A DNA stretch of 64,000 bases from the NCBI GenBank assembly GCA_963580455.1, contig OY756964.1, positions 9,052,001 through 9,116,000 on the forward strand, written 5' to 3'. Within the stretch, counting starts at the first letter, position 1; each line of letters starts with the position of its first letter. Below are positions 41,203 to 53,949 of this stretch, piece after piece. This DNA comes from Euonymus europaeus. Its lineage: Eukaryota > Streptophyta > Magnoliopsida > Celastrales > Celastraceae. Under the pieces are notes generated by a model that saw nothing but the letters and a program-made list of their open reading frames with translations, was not told the DNA's origin and searched no databases. The position numbers and the translations under genes are program-made.

Positions 41203-44200
41203 ATGGAAAATGGAGAGACCAGTAAACAAGTTCGACATTTTCGTAGAGAAATTTTAAGACGTCGTAGAGAAACATATAATAGACGATCTTCTATAGAGGC
41301 TTCTTCATCTTCTGTTCCAAAATCTAGGAGTACACATTGTGCACGTGATGATAAAGGCCTCTTTCAGATGAACAACTTTGAACATGGTATTGTGCATATC
41401 AATAACAATTGCTATTCGAGCTTCGGTGGTCCAAGGCAGACATGCCGCTATTGCGGTGCTATTTTTTGGTATGAAGAAAGGCTGAAAACTGCTGGGTCGC
41501 AGTCACCTATTTTTTCTCTTTGCTGTAGGAAAGGGCGAATTAAACTTCCGGAGTTCAAACCAACTCCCGATCCACTTAGTTATCTCTTGGATTATAATGG
41601 TAGTGGGACATCAAGACTTTTCAGGCAGCATATTAGAGCTTACAATTCAATGTTTGCATTCACTTCTATAGGTGGTAAGATTGATAGAAGTGTTTATGAT
41701 GGTCTTGCGCCATATATATTCAGATTGAATGGGCAAAATCACCACTTGATTGGCTCTTTACTGCCAGCAGATGGTCAACGTCCTCAATTTGCACAATTAT
41801 ACATCTATGACACAGAACATGAAGTAGCTAATAGAATAGCTGCACTTGGTGATCATGATGAAAGTCAAATTGACGCAAGAGTAGTGTCTCAACTGATAAA
41901 CATGTTTGACAAAGTTAATGCTTTAGTAAAACTTTTTCGCATGGCAAGAGATCGATTCTCCAAGGGGAAAATGCATTCTGTATCTTTAAAAATTTGTGAA
42001 AAACATGTGGATGACTCGATACAGTATAGCACAACATCAAACTCCCAGCTAGCAGGGTTATTTGTTGGAGATCTCGGAAGCACAGATAAAGGACGTGATA
42101 TTATTGTTGAGTACCAATCCGGAACATTGAAGCGTATTAGTGATTTGCACCCTTCCTTTATGGCCATGCAATATCCTATTCTTTTTCCATACGGTGAAGA
42201 TGGATATCGAACGAACATTCCTTATCAAAGTGGCCCTGGAATTCCTTCTCTAAAACGACAGTATGTTACTAGAAGAGAATTCTATGCATATATGCTACAA
42301 CAAAGAAGTGTTGGTGGTGGCTCGCTTATACTTGGAGGACGACTATTTCAGCAATATATTGTTGATGCATATACATCGATAGAAGATGAAAGATTACGAT
42401 ATATTCGTTTCAAATGTCAACAAGACCATTATAGATCTGAAATCTATAGTGGTGTTCAAGATGCCTTTCTTAGAGGTGATATGAATGCTAAATCTATTGG
42501 CAAACGTATTATTTTGCCTTCAAGCTTTACAGGCAGCCCAAGATATATGATCCAGCATTATCATGATGCTATGGCAATATGTCGTTCTCGAGGTAATCCA
42601 GATCTCTTTATTACTTTTACATGTAATGTACAGTGGCCAGAAATTGTAGAGGCGTTGAGTTTAATTCCAGGGCAGAAAGCAGAAGATAGGCCAGATATCG
42701 TGTGTCGAGTTTTCCACATGAAGCTGACAGAGTTTATGAAAGATATACGAGAGCGTAACTACTTCGGCCAAGCAATTGGTTCTATTTACACTGTTGAATT
42801 TCAAAAAAAGAGGCTTACCTCATGTGCATATTGTCGTATGGTTGCACCAAAATGACAAATACTCGACTCCTGATGACATTGATAAAATAATATGTGCTGA
42901 AATTCCTGATCAACAAAGGAGCCTCTTCTCTTTAATGTAGTCTCACACTTCATGTTGCATGGTCCATGTGGTTTTGCAAACACTAAAGCACCATGTATGC
43001 AAAATGGGAAATGTTCAAAACATTTTCCCAAAAAGTATTGCTCTCAAACTATTGTTGGCGATGATGGGTTTGCAATTTATAGAAGATCTGATGACCACAG
43101 ATTTTTCATCAAACAAGGAATTGAACTTGACAATCGATTTGTTGTGCCATATAATAAGGGTGTCCTACTAAAATATCAAGCACATGTAAATGTTGAGTGG
43201 TGCAATCAGTCAAGATCTATTAAGTATCTATTCAAATATATTAACAAAGGACCAGATAGAACAAGAGCTGTTCTACAAGAAAATATATCCAATGAGAATT
43301 CTTAGATTAAAGATGATGCAAGCACGATTGATGAAATCAAGTTATATGTTGATTGCAGATATGTTTGTGCATACGAATCTTCTTGGAGAATTTTTGAATT
43401 TGACATTCATTGCAAGTATGCAGCAGTCCAGAATCTAACTATTCATTTACCTCAAATGAATAATGTTATATTCAGAGGTGATATGGACGTTGATGAAATC
43501 CTTCGTCGGCCCGGCATGGAAAAAACAATGTTAACTGAATGGATGTTCACCAACACAATAGCTGTTGATGCTAGAACACTAACCTACGTTGAATTTCCCT
43601 CATTTTGGAGATGGGATCCAGTTAACAAAGTGTGGTTCCGCAGGAAACGAGGACATTGTATCGGACGTATGTCATATGTTCATCCATCTGCAAGAGAACT
43701 TTATTATCTTCGTATGCTGCTTACTTATGTGAAAGGAGCAACTAATTTCACTGACATAAAAACTGTTAATGGGATCTCATATGCCACATTCAAAGAAACA
43801 TGCAATGCAATGGGTTTGATTGGAAATGATCAAGAATGGCACGATGCTTTAGATGAGGCTGCCAACTGGGCAACATCTCATGAACTGAGAGAACTTTATT
43901 TGTTACAATAATCATGTTTTGTGAAGTTGGTGATCCCAAAAAGTTATTCGATGCCCATCTGCAAAACTTTCAAGAAGATATTGCTTACAAGTTGAAAAAT
44001 TCATTTGGCATGGATGTCTCAACCATATCACTCTCTCATGTTAGAGATCAGGTATTACAGGAAATTGATGCATTGTTACTAAAAAATGGATCCACTCTTG
44101 CTGAGCACAATCTCCCTACACCCTCTCATAGATTGATTCAACAATTGAACAATACTTTGTTAAGAGAGGAACTTCACTATGATATGCAGCAAGTTTTGCT

Positions 44201-45691
44201 CAATGCTGAACAAATGGAGCAGAAGTTGAATAATGAGCAAAGACATATTTATCATATCGTTCTCTCATCTGTTTTAAACAATACACCAGGATTGTTTTTT
44301 GTATATGGCCATGGAGGTACTGGAAGACTTTTTTGTACCAAGCTATAATCTATCGGTTAAGATCACAAGGAAAGATTGTTCTTGTTGTAGCTTCGTCTGG
44401 AATTGCTTCTCTATTACTCCCTGGAGGCAGGACAGCTCATTCAAGATTCAAAATTCCCATAGATATACAAGATCACTTAACATGTCATATCAAAAAGGGA
44501 AGTCAACTTGCTGATTTGTTAGAGAAAACAAGTCTAATACTTTGGGATGAAGCACCTATGGCTCATCGAAATTGTTTTGAGGCATTGGATTGGTCTTTAA
44601 ATGATCTTTTTGGAGGCATTGAATCAGAAGATGCATATATACCTTTTGGAGGAAAACCAGTTTTGCTAGGAGGAGACTTCCGACAAATATTACCCGTTAT
44701 TGCCAAAGGTTCCAGACTTGACACAGTTAATGCATGCATTGTCAAATCGAAACTATGGAAACACTGTACAATATTTCATTTGCATACCAATATGAGATTA
44801 TCTGCATCCAGCCTAAATGAGAGTGAAAGAGCTGATTTGGAATCATTTTCTAAATGGCTTCTTGATATTGGCGAAGGAAAAGTTGAATCAATCAAAATGA
44901 ATGATGAAGAAGAGTATGCAACTTGGATTAAAATACCAGAGAATCTGGAAGTGCTTCCCAAAGCAGGAGATATACAAGATATAACATCTGAAATATATAG
45001 TGACCTGCCATCTCTCTACTCCAACCCAGCATACTTGACAAAATGAGCTATTATAACAGGGACAAATGCAGCTGTTGATGAATTGAATGCCTATATTCTA
45101 TCATTGATTCCAACAGAGCAAAAGACATATCTTAGCTTTGATTCCATATCAGACGATCATAAGGCATCTGACGACATTGATGTTCTTTATCCAATTGATT
45201 TCTTAAATTCTTTAACATTCAATGGTCTGCCTAATCATGAGTTGCAGCTGAAAATAAGCTCTCCTGTTATGCTATTAAGAAATCTAAACCAAAACAATGG
45301 TCTTTGCAATGGCACAAGACTTATCATTACAAAGTTAGGTGATCGAATTGTTGAAGCCAACATTATTTCAGGAAGCCACATAGGTAGTAGGGTATACATT
45401 CCAAGGATAGTAATGACAGGGGCCGAACCAAAGTGCCCATTCAAAATCAAAAGAAGACAATTTCCATTACGATTGTGTTACGCCATGACAATAAACAAAA
45501 GTCAAGGACAAACACTTTCTCAAGTTGGTCTCTATCTGCCGAAACCAATCTTCTCACATGGTCAGCTTTATGTAGCTCTATCACGTGTGTGTACGCATAA
45601 AGGCCTAAAGGTTTTACTAAAAAGTCCAACAGAACAACGAACATTATATACAAAAAATATTGTATATAATGAGATTTTTGAAGACCTATAG
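41203..45691 (+). pseudogene. Helitron Rep/PIF1-helicase (RepHel), broken
   Basis: From MENGETSKQV it has a CxxC-type zinc motif (CRYCGAIFWYEE), the Helitron-like N domain (REFYAYMLQQR...GRLFQQYIVDAY), and the Rep nuclease with the HUH pair (GLPHVHIVVWL near 42815) and tyrosine motif (SIKYLFKYINKG near 43220-43255). The PIF1-family helicase has Walker A near 44318, Walker B LILWDEAPMAH near 44540 and a C-terminal AMTINKSQGQTLSQVGLYLP. Breaks: frameshifts near 42804, 42915, 43898 and 44330, a TAG at 43303-43305 and a TGA at 45044-45046. The Walker A lysine is an arginine codon. When intact the enzyme nicks and unwinds Helitron ends. The ATG was chosen because upstream codons read as leader repeats. 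Confidence 0.92.
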
Positions 45692-45789
45692 TATCCCAAA
45701 TGGTACTCTTTCTAAACTCACTTTTTTTTTACTTGATATAGATGTGGGTTTACTAATTTATAATTCTTATGAAACTACTTTACTAGGTC

Positions 45790-48700
45790 ATGGACTACAC
45801 ACCATTACAGGAATTACAAGCTGGACAGCGAGGCTATAAAATACTTGGTCGTGTCACAAAAATTTGGGACTCCACAAATCCTTCAATGCATGATGAACTG
45901 ATCTCAGTGGATTTTCTTTTAGTTGATGTCCAGGTATGTCAAATCATTTTTCTCACTTATGCTAAATTCGAAACTACAATTCTCAAAGATTATATTAATT
46001 ATGATTTCAGAGAACAGCTATCCAAGGCTCGATAAGAAAAGAGGATGCCCCTCGAATGAAAGAACTCATCAATGAGGGTGAAATATATATGTTCACAAAC
46101 TTTATCGTTACACCTGTGAAGAAGGATTTCCGTGTTTGCAAGCATAACTTAATGATTCGCATTGGTACATGGACCATAGTGAAGAAAATAACAGATCAAC
46201 AGTTGGAAATCCCTACTTACAGTTTCACACTCATTGATGAAAAAGAATTGGAATCAAGAATACCCAACAATATTTATCTTACAGGTTAGTCATCACTGAT
46301 ATATATGTATGTATGTGTGTTTTTAAATTTTTGTAACTTTTATCATCATTTATCTAGAACATTTTTTAAACAGATATGCTTGGCCATCTTCAAACTGTGT
46401 CAAGATTGGCATATGTTTTTAAAAATGGCAGAAATGTTCCCATCAAAGAAATGAAAATTCGGACAATAAAGTAAGTAATTTTTTTATCTATTTCATTCAA
46501 AATAATATACTTATAAGTACACTAACACCTAACAACTATTTTCAATACACAGCATGACAGACATTCGAGTGACAATATGGGCTTCAAATGCAGAAAAATT
46601 TGATGAACAAAAAGCAGCAGCACTGTCTGAAAAAGAACCTTTGGTCGTTATTCTTACAGCAATGACTGTTAAAGCCTTTCAAGGTAATCTCACCATTCCT
46701 TTCAACAACATTCTCACAAATGATTACAAAAATATGCACTAATGTTTGTACTTGACTATTAAAAATCAAAGGACAAATTACTTTATCAAGCACTTCAGCC
46801 ACAAGAATATATCTGAACCTGCAAATTGATGAAGTCGACAATTTTCGCAAAATGTAAGAAAATTATATGCAAAAACTATATTTATGACATTTTAGCTAAA
46901 AAAATCAAATATAAATTCTTCTTATTCTTAACAAAATTATATATATGAAGGGTAGCTTATCCACTTGGAGTCACAACTATTGTGGAAACTCTTGAGAACA
47001 AAAACAGCAAATACAAAGCCTTTAATGCCTTCCAAGAAAACCATAATGGAATTTTTACAGCTCGATCGTGTTGCTGACTTGGTAAAAATTATCTACTTTC
47101 ATGCACTTATGATAATAGTTAATATATATATATATATATATATTCATAGTTGTGCCATCTGTTTTTTTTTCCTTGCGAGAGGTTTATTTATTTTTACTTG
47201 ACTTACTCAACAAATAGCTCTTGATGATAGGCATCTTCAAAAGTCAATAATATGGAAAGAACATCAATCACAACTAAAGATAAAGCCCACACGAAATAAC
47301 AATGGACTGCCAAGAGTGGAATGTAGATGATTGTTATCTCTCAAAAGATAAAGTTTTTATCCTGTTCCAGTTCTACACTCCTACCCCTTTTAAAATTGGA
47401 ACTTCAATGTAAAAATGGGCTTAGTTTGACTTAACAAAGAAAAGTATAACATTATTATCAGTGATGTAAAAATGGTAGACATGGACAACTTTGAACTCAT
47501 GTAGCTTGTGGGCCTTGAAATAGACTTAACTATCATTAGTAAACTTGGACTATCACTCCCTCTGTTGATTTTTATAGAATTTCCCCACATTTTGTATATG
47601 CCTACAAAACAATGCAAGAAATGGTGTTGTTTTTTCCCATCATTACATAAGCCTGTAGAATATTTTCTATTTATATGTTTCATAATTCACTGATATTTTA
47701 GTTCTCAATTTAATCCAATTTTATCATATGAAAGTCATTGATTAATTCAGTTTCTTTTGTAATACACAGACTTTGTACATTGTATATTCTTATAATTAAG
47801 TAAATGCCACAGGGAAAGAAGTTCATTTGTGAAGCAACAATAAAACAAATTGATGGTTCAAAAGGCTGGTGGTACAACGCATGTCCGAAGTGCACAATTG
47901 GAGTAAACAACTATGATGGAGTTATTTGTTGTAGACAGTGTGGTCAACTACAAAATCCACCAATACAATGGTAATTATATAATATTTTATATTATACTAT
48001 TTCTTCCCACTTAAAATAATGTATTATCATCATATAATAGATCATTTTGTGCTATCAATTACTTATAGGTATAAGCTCCATACAACAGTTGTTGATGATT
48101 CTGGAGAAGCAAAATTTTATATCTTTGGAAAACAAGCTGAAAAACTAATCAAGCTGTCATCATTAGAGCTTATAAATCTCCCTTCTTCAGATCGATATAC
48201 ATTGCCTCCTATTATTCAAGAAATTGTGGGTCAAACATGCACATTCACTGTCTACATAAATGATCGAGAGTTGACAAAACTTCAACTCACATTTAATGTG
48301 TCAGAATTGATCACTAAAGCATCTACTGGTACGTATATCATTACTTGCTTATTATTTGGATAAATTTAGGTTAAAAAAATATCTTCAATGATAGTGCCAA
48401 TTCAAATACTGATGATCTTATTTTCATATTATTTCAATAAATTCAGGCCAACAAAATATAAAGATTCAAGACATTAGTGATGGGGGCAGTTCAGGAACAA
48501 AAAGAACAAGGTAAGAACATTTACAAATCATTCAAGTAAAAAAAATTATTTTAAGATAAATCACATATCATAGTTTCCTCTGTCAACAACAAGGAAGAAA
48601 ATGTTGAAAGCAAGTTACCCATGAAGAAACAGAACGTCTATCAAGTTTAATGCTATCATTTCAGCCTCTACATCTGCAGCAACACGTTCAGAAACTACAG
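45790..48700 (+). pseudogene. RPA1-like gene of Helitron 2, one frameshift
   Basis: Exons 45790-45933, 46011-46284, 46374-46470, 46553-46683, 46772-46853, 46951-47081, 47813-47970, 48069-48328 and 48447-48510 have GT-AG borders; a tail may reach 48700. The product is a replication protein A large-subunit-like single-strand DNA-binding protein: OB-folds (MDYTPLQELQAGQRGYKILG; MFTNFIVTPVKKDFRVCKH) and the C-terminal zinc domain (WWYNACPKCTIGVNNYDG, VICCRQCG). Plant Helitrons often carry such genes, thought to protect single-stranded intermediates. Exon 6 needs a one-base shift near 47030 to go from KAFNAFQE to TIMEFLQLDRVADL; otherwise it meets TGA. The ends are less certain. Confidence 0.82.
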
Positions 48701-49618
48701 GTACCCATAAACCTTTTTTCTTTTTTTTTTAAACTTTGTTCCAACTAGACCAACAGTCAGTGTAATCTTTGGAATACACATTTCTTTTGTGCGATAAGGA
48801 CATATTTGTCGATTTAGAAAAAAGTTTTTCTCCGTTGCATGTTGTTATAGTGTCCTCGGAGTAATCAAGTGTATTTTATTGATGTCATAATCACTATTTG
48901 TGTTTTTTAAGATATAATTTTCACTGAAGATCAATGCAATTATTGCTTACAATTTAATATTTTAGCTTCTGTTGATTTCCATGTCATGTATTTACTGATG
49001 GCAGATGATTAAATGAGTAGGTATTTAAATTTATTACTCTGTGTGGAAACTCTCATGCTTCGTTGTCTTTTGGTATTAATCGTTCTTTATAAGTCTCACG
49101 TGCTCATTTCTTTACAGGTTCTTAGCATAGCTTGCTTCATATTATATAGTCACTGTGGAAACTATGTCATGTTGAAAACTAAACCCCTGAAGCGAAGACA
49201 ATTTCAACCTTCAACATGATGTACGTATGTTGCCTTATTAGAGTATAATGATTTTGTACTCTCTCAAACAAACTATGCTACGTATATAATCTAACCATAC
49301 CATATATATATGTAAATTATGTGTTGTGTATCTATTAAATATTTTATGCTCTTTGGAAGTAAAACAATAATTAAATATCATGTAAGTTTAATATGTTATC
49401 AATATACTATGTTCTGTATGATATAAGTTTGCTATCTTCTAAACTTCATGAATGAAATGCAATGGGATTATATCCGTTGATTGTGCCCAATCTCTTATGA
49501 ATAAAACAATGGATTATATCCAATGTTTTCTAACAAAAGTTAATTACATACCAGTCTTTTATCTAACAATACCAAAACTAATACAAATTATTTGAACATT
49601 TAAACTTAAAAAAAAAAA

Positions 49619-49649
49619 GATCCTGCAGCAAAGCGCGGGTCTTTACTAG
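49619..49649 (+). other. Helitron 2 3' terminus (hairpin + CTAG)
   Basis: GATCCTGC pairs imperfectly with GCGCGGGTC around AGCAAA; then CTTTA and CTAG, followed by T. Confidence 0.85.
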
Positions 49650-50511
49650 TTTGTATATATAAATACATAATAAGTGGGACCTATATAAATTTATATCAAG
49701 GATAACATGATAAATTTATATCAACCTTATAAATTATAAAAACACAATTTTTTTTACTTTTACTTCTCCTACTTAGGGTTGGCAACGGGGCGGGGCGGGG
49801 GCGGGTTTGCCTTTCCCATCCCCGACCCCGAAACTAAACCCCGTCCCCATCCCCGACCCCGTCCCCGAGTTTTGGGGTTCGGGGAATCCCCGAACCCGAA
49901 CCCGACGGGGATGTAGGACACCCATCCCTGAACCCTAAACCCGAACCCGACGTCATCAATATCCAAAAATCAAAAAGTTGCACAATCAATTATAAATAGA
50001 TGATAATAACAGTCTAACAATTCCAAATGACATCAAAATCATGATCATCTCTCAATCAATACAAAATACTAACAAGTCCAAAATCCAAATTACATATTAA
50101 ACATAAACAACAAGCAAGTCCAAATTACATATTAAATAACAACCAATACTTAACAAGTTAAACAAGTCCATAACCAAATTCCAAATCAAAGTATTACAAT
50201 ACAACATTGAAACCCGAATATGATATCATGCATTAGAAGCCTCAATATTGATGTTGGTGGCGCAAGACTCCGGCTCCTACAACATGAATATAGTGAAATA
50301 AATAGGAGGCTACTATAATAAACAATTAAAACTGTACTAAGCAAAACATGACAACTTTCCTCTAAACACTATAACAAATGAATCATAAATGTGATATTAC
50401 CTCCATCTCAGAATCATCATCATAATTTTCCTGTTTTGATCCTGTGGAATTTGGAATAATAAATGAATTAACGAAATAATAAGTAATAAAAACTTTTAAA
50501 ACAATTAAGCT

Positions 50512-51114
50512 CTAAAACTTGAATTTGAGTAGATTAATACCTTGAATTTGACTCCATAACCAATCTCGAGCACACATCAAAGCCTCTGCAGTTTTTGGAT
50601 GAAGCCTACTACGGTGAGGACATAAAATCCTCCCACTAGCACTAAAGGTGGATTCCGAAGCAACGGTCGTCACAGGAATAGACAACACATCTTTCGCAAT
50701 ATCATGCAAAGTGGGATACTTGATCCCATTTGTCTTCCACCAACACAAGATATCAAAATCATGTGTATTCCTAGGCAAGAGAGATTCTTCTAAATAGTGA
50801 TCCAACTCCGACTTCACATGTTCAACAATAGGAGTATATTCCATGAACATTTCAAACTTGGTAGCATAACTACCCCGCTTAGGAAGTGGAGGCCTTAAAC
50901 TTGAAGAAGAATGTGAACCTTGACTTTGACTAACTCCTTGAGATTGTTTAACTCTCTTTTGATACTCTTGAACCAAATCATACAACATTTGCTTTGTTTT
51001 TTCAATCTCCGAAGAAGATGTCTCACCATAAACAAGTGGATAATAGAATTCAATAATCTTCATCTTGTACCTAGGATCTAAAATGCTTCCAATTGTCCCT
51101 AAACTATATATCAA
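50512..51114 (-). pseudogene. hAT transposase C-terminal exon (dimerisation domain)
   Basis: About 198 codons following an AG acceptor near 51115: GTIGSILDPRYKM, a Ser/Gln-rich linker, then LDHYLEESLLP, DFDILCWWKTNGIKYPTLHD and IAKDVLSIPVTTVASESTFS (the hAT dimerisation hallmark), and ALMCARDWLWSQ. It belongs to the Ac/RICESLEEPER-type plant hAT group. A further small acidic exon, ENYDDDSEME, lies at about 50402-50447. The N-terminal BED finger and RNase H catalytic domains are absent: 51115-51770 is non-coding AT-rich text. Confidence 0.9.
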
Positions 51115-51720
51115 TATATGTATCAGATAGACATATTACGCATACAACTAGAATACTATAATATATTAACACACACAAAGATATATATATATATATATAT
51201 CATATATTTATATAAGTTTCATAGCCCTAAACGTAAAACTGGTAAACCCTAAACCTTCTTAGAGACTTAGAGGACCAAAACCCTAGTCCCTAAACTACAT
51301 TTGTATTAGATAGCCATATTAATATATTATTACACATACAACTATAAATCTATAATACATTAATACTATAATATATGTCTATATTAATATACACAACTAT
51401 ATATATTTATATATCATATATGTTATATGTATGTATACCATATATTGATATATATTCAGTAATTACACAATACTATAACAAATAGTATGATACTATTGAC
51501 TATTGTATATGTATATGGCTAATTGACTATATGTATTATATAACCATTAATGATTAAACCATTACTACTAGTCTACTACTACACATTACACAACTTTTAT
51601 ACAAATATCTTAAATATGTTAACAATTAATATATAAAATAAATAAATATATTCATATATATTGTCATATTGATGTATTTATATGTTTATAAGTTTATTTG
51701 TATAAATATATATGTTAAAA

Positions 51721-51728
51721 TACTATAT

Positions 51729-51760
<32 letters not shown>

Positions 51761-51775
51761 ATATATATATATATT
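51721..51775. repeat. Microsatellite (TA)n inside the hAT element
   Basis: Long AT dinucleotide runs next to the GC-rich subterminal repeat. Confidence 0.85.
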
Positions 51776-51892
51776 CGGGTCGGGTTCGGGGCCGGGTATG
51801 GCATTACCATACCCAACCCGGCCCCGAAATGTGAGGTTCGGGTTTTACCCGAACCCGAACCCGCGGGGGCTTTTGCCATCCCTACTCCTACT

Positions 51893-53224
51893 TTCTAATA
51901 AGTTAAGCCAAGTCTCCCTACTCACTTGGTTAATATTTGTTGTGTGGGTTGCAGCCTACGTTTTACCAGCTATACCCCAAACAAAACATTTAAACTCTCA
52001 TCTAATAATGAAAAATAATATGTAGCTCATATTTAATTATTATATTGTCTTAATCAATATGTTGAACATTTATTTAGTTTTATTCTAATTAATTGTTAGT
52101 TTATTAGGGTTTAACGAATATATTCTCTTTGGGGTTTAACGAATATATTTCCCTTGAGGTTTAACATTTATTGTTTAGGTTACAGTATAAAAATCTAATG
52201 TACGAGTCCGTTATGGTTTAGCGAACATATTCCTCTTAGGGTTAAACACTTATTGTTTAGCTTACAGCATAAAATTCTGATACACAAATTTGTTAGGATT
52301 TAATAAATTCATTCCTCTTAAGTTTAACACTTATTATTTAGATACAGGCTCTTAAAATATGGATTGTTTATCACTACCCTTTAATAATAGTCCATGACTA
52401 ACTACAGCCCATTTGCCTATTTTTTTTCAAAGAATAACTCAACGGCACCCCAATATGACAAAAAAGAGCATGCAGACTTCTCTAACCTAGAAAACAGAGC
52501 ATATGTTGAACTTCTACACATAAAACATGATTCAGCCACATTTGAGTTTGGTAGTAGTTTAGTAGTAATCAAATAATGAGTTAGTTAATGACATTCACAG
52601 CTGCAATATTACAATTGTTAAGAGGATATAAGCTTCTAAAAGACTGCAATCCTTGTAGCAAACTGTTCAGGTCATCCTTTTGCAGGTTCATAGTGATATT
52701 TGACCCACATTTTAAATACCAAAAAGACTAGACAATCTAAAAGCAGCTCCATCTTGACAAAGTGAGACCTATTGATGTAATCAAACACCAAGAGTTTCTC
52801 ATTGTAATCTTCAGGCACCTTTTCTCTATGTGGAAAGACGGAGATACATTGTTCTTTTGCTATTAGCAACATGACTACGTTGTATCATGTGGCTATAACA
52901 TTTCTCATGTACAACATTATCATCCAGTTCTTCTAGTCCACAATCGCATCATAGAAGTGTACACTCTGTTTCAATTCTTGTGTACTAGACAATAAAAAAA
53001 AACTTTATCATACAACTCAGAATAGTTCTCTAACTCTGCAGCTAGATCCTTCCTCACTTTTCTCCAACTTTCACTAGTTTCCCAACCATAGAATGATGCG
53101 ATAATCCTAAATCCACAATGGACATCACATGGTAGATCAATTAGGTTAGTTATAGAAGAATAGTGGAAATTGGAGACTCAATTTCCTGTGACTCCACCTC
53201 TTGTCCTATAAACTCTCAACTTAG
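51893..53224. other. Intergenic with an 82-bp imperfect repeat
   Basis: No gene recognised. At 52108-52350, units containing GGTTTAACGAATATATT and ACACTTATTGTTTAG recur about every 82 bp, three imperfect copies. The 66-codon minus frame at 52672-52872 has no family I know and is probably chance. Confidence 0.5.
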
Positions 53225-53665
53225 TGTTGCACCAAGAGTCATTAATGACCAAGAGCACACCACAAGTCATTATTGACCACAAAATGTCATTGATGGTAAG
53301 TTGCCTAACTCTTGTAAATTGCAAGTTTGCCATCACTCCATGTCTATATAAAGACACGATCTCTTCACTACAAATATACAAGTATAAGGAAAGAAAGGAG
53401 AGGGTGAGAGTGAGGAAGAAAGAGAAAAATTTATTTGAGAGGTGTTTAGTTTTTCTTTTAGTTTTAAAATAGAGTTTTATTATTTTCTCCTTGTTAAATA
53501 GAAGGTTGTAACCGTCTATTCTATAGTGAATTCTTTTATATTGGTCCGTAGTTTTTACCATGTTCATGGGGTTTTCCACGTAAAATCTGTGAGTCCAATT
53601 TAGCTTTTTTACTATTTCATGTTCATTTGAAGCTGCAATCCTGCTGGATCCGAACTGTCATGACA
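53225..53665 (+). repeat. Copia-like solo LTR remnant
   Basis: Begins TGTTGCACCAAGAG. It has a promoter-like CTATATAAAGACACG (about 53344-53358), a GA-rich leader, GGTTGTAACC, and GGGGTTTTCCACGTAAAATC, wording typical of short plant Copia LTRs of the Ale/Retrofit kind. No polypurine tract or primer site was found, and the right end is unclear (CA at 53660 or 53665). Confidence 0.5.
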
Positions 53666-53949
53666 ATTTTTTCTACTAATATGGTTGTGGATTTTGTTGT
53701 GATAGAGCCCGGTGTGGCTAGGATTATATGTCCTAGAAAATTTCAGAAAATCTTATTTTGTTCTCTTATAGAGATTGTGTCTTGTTCTGTATGAACACTT
53801 GGAAGATAAAAAACTATTCTGGCAGTAAAGAATTTCAGAGATTTTCCTGGAGTTTATCTTGTTTACTTGATAGTTGAGTTCCTTTTGTGGTTTCTTTCTT
53901 AGTAGTTCAATATGGAAGTTGGTTAAAGCTTATAGAAAAAGCTTTGTTA

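Larger units (their letters stand above)
37920..49649 (+). mobile_element. Helitron 2, autonomous-type, 11.73 kb
   Basis: Starts TCTATTATATAATTTG at the base after Helitron 1's CTAG and ends with the imperfect hairpin GATCCTGC...GCGCGGGTC, CTTTA, CTAG (49646-49649), then host T. In order it contains a repeat-rich leader, a Rep/helicase gene (41203-45691), an RPA-like gene with introns (45790 to about 48700) and an AT-rich tail. Gene content and order match autonomous plant Helitrons. All coding parts now carry mutations. Confidence 0.9.
49774..51884 (-). mobile_element. hAT transposon, deletion derivative, 2111 bp
   Basis: CTCCTACT flanks both sides (49766-49773 and 51885-51892), a perfect 8-bp target duplication. 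Inverted ends are TAGGGTTGGCAACGGGGC and, on the other strand, TAGGGATGGCAAAAGCCCC. About 100 bp at each end are GC-rich arrays of CCCCGACCCC / GAACCCGAACCCG words, while the interior is very AT-rich. The transposase is reduced to its C-terminal part. Perfect flanks indicate a fairly recent insertion. Confidence 0.95.

Noticed and set aside
42952..43438. Separate small genes in other frames within RepHel
   Set aside because: The frame carrying conserved Rep residues explains the region. The others are shadows created near the frameshifts.
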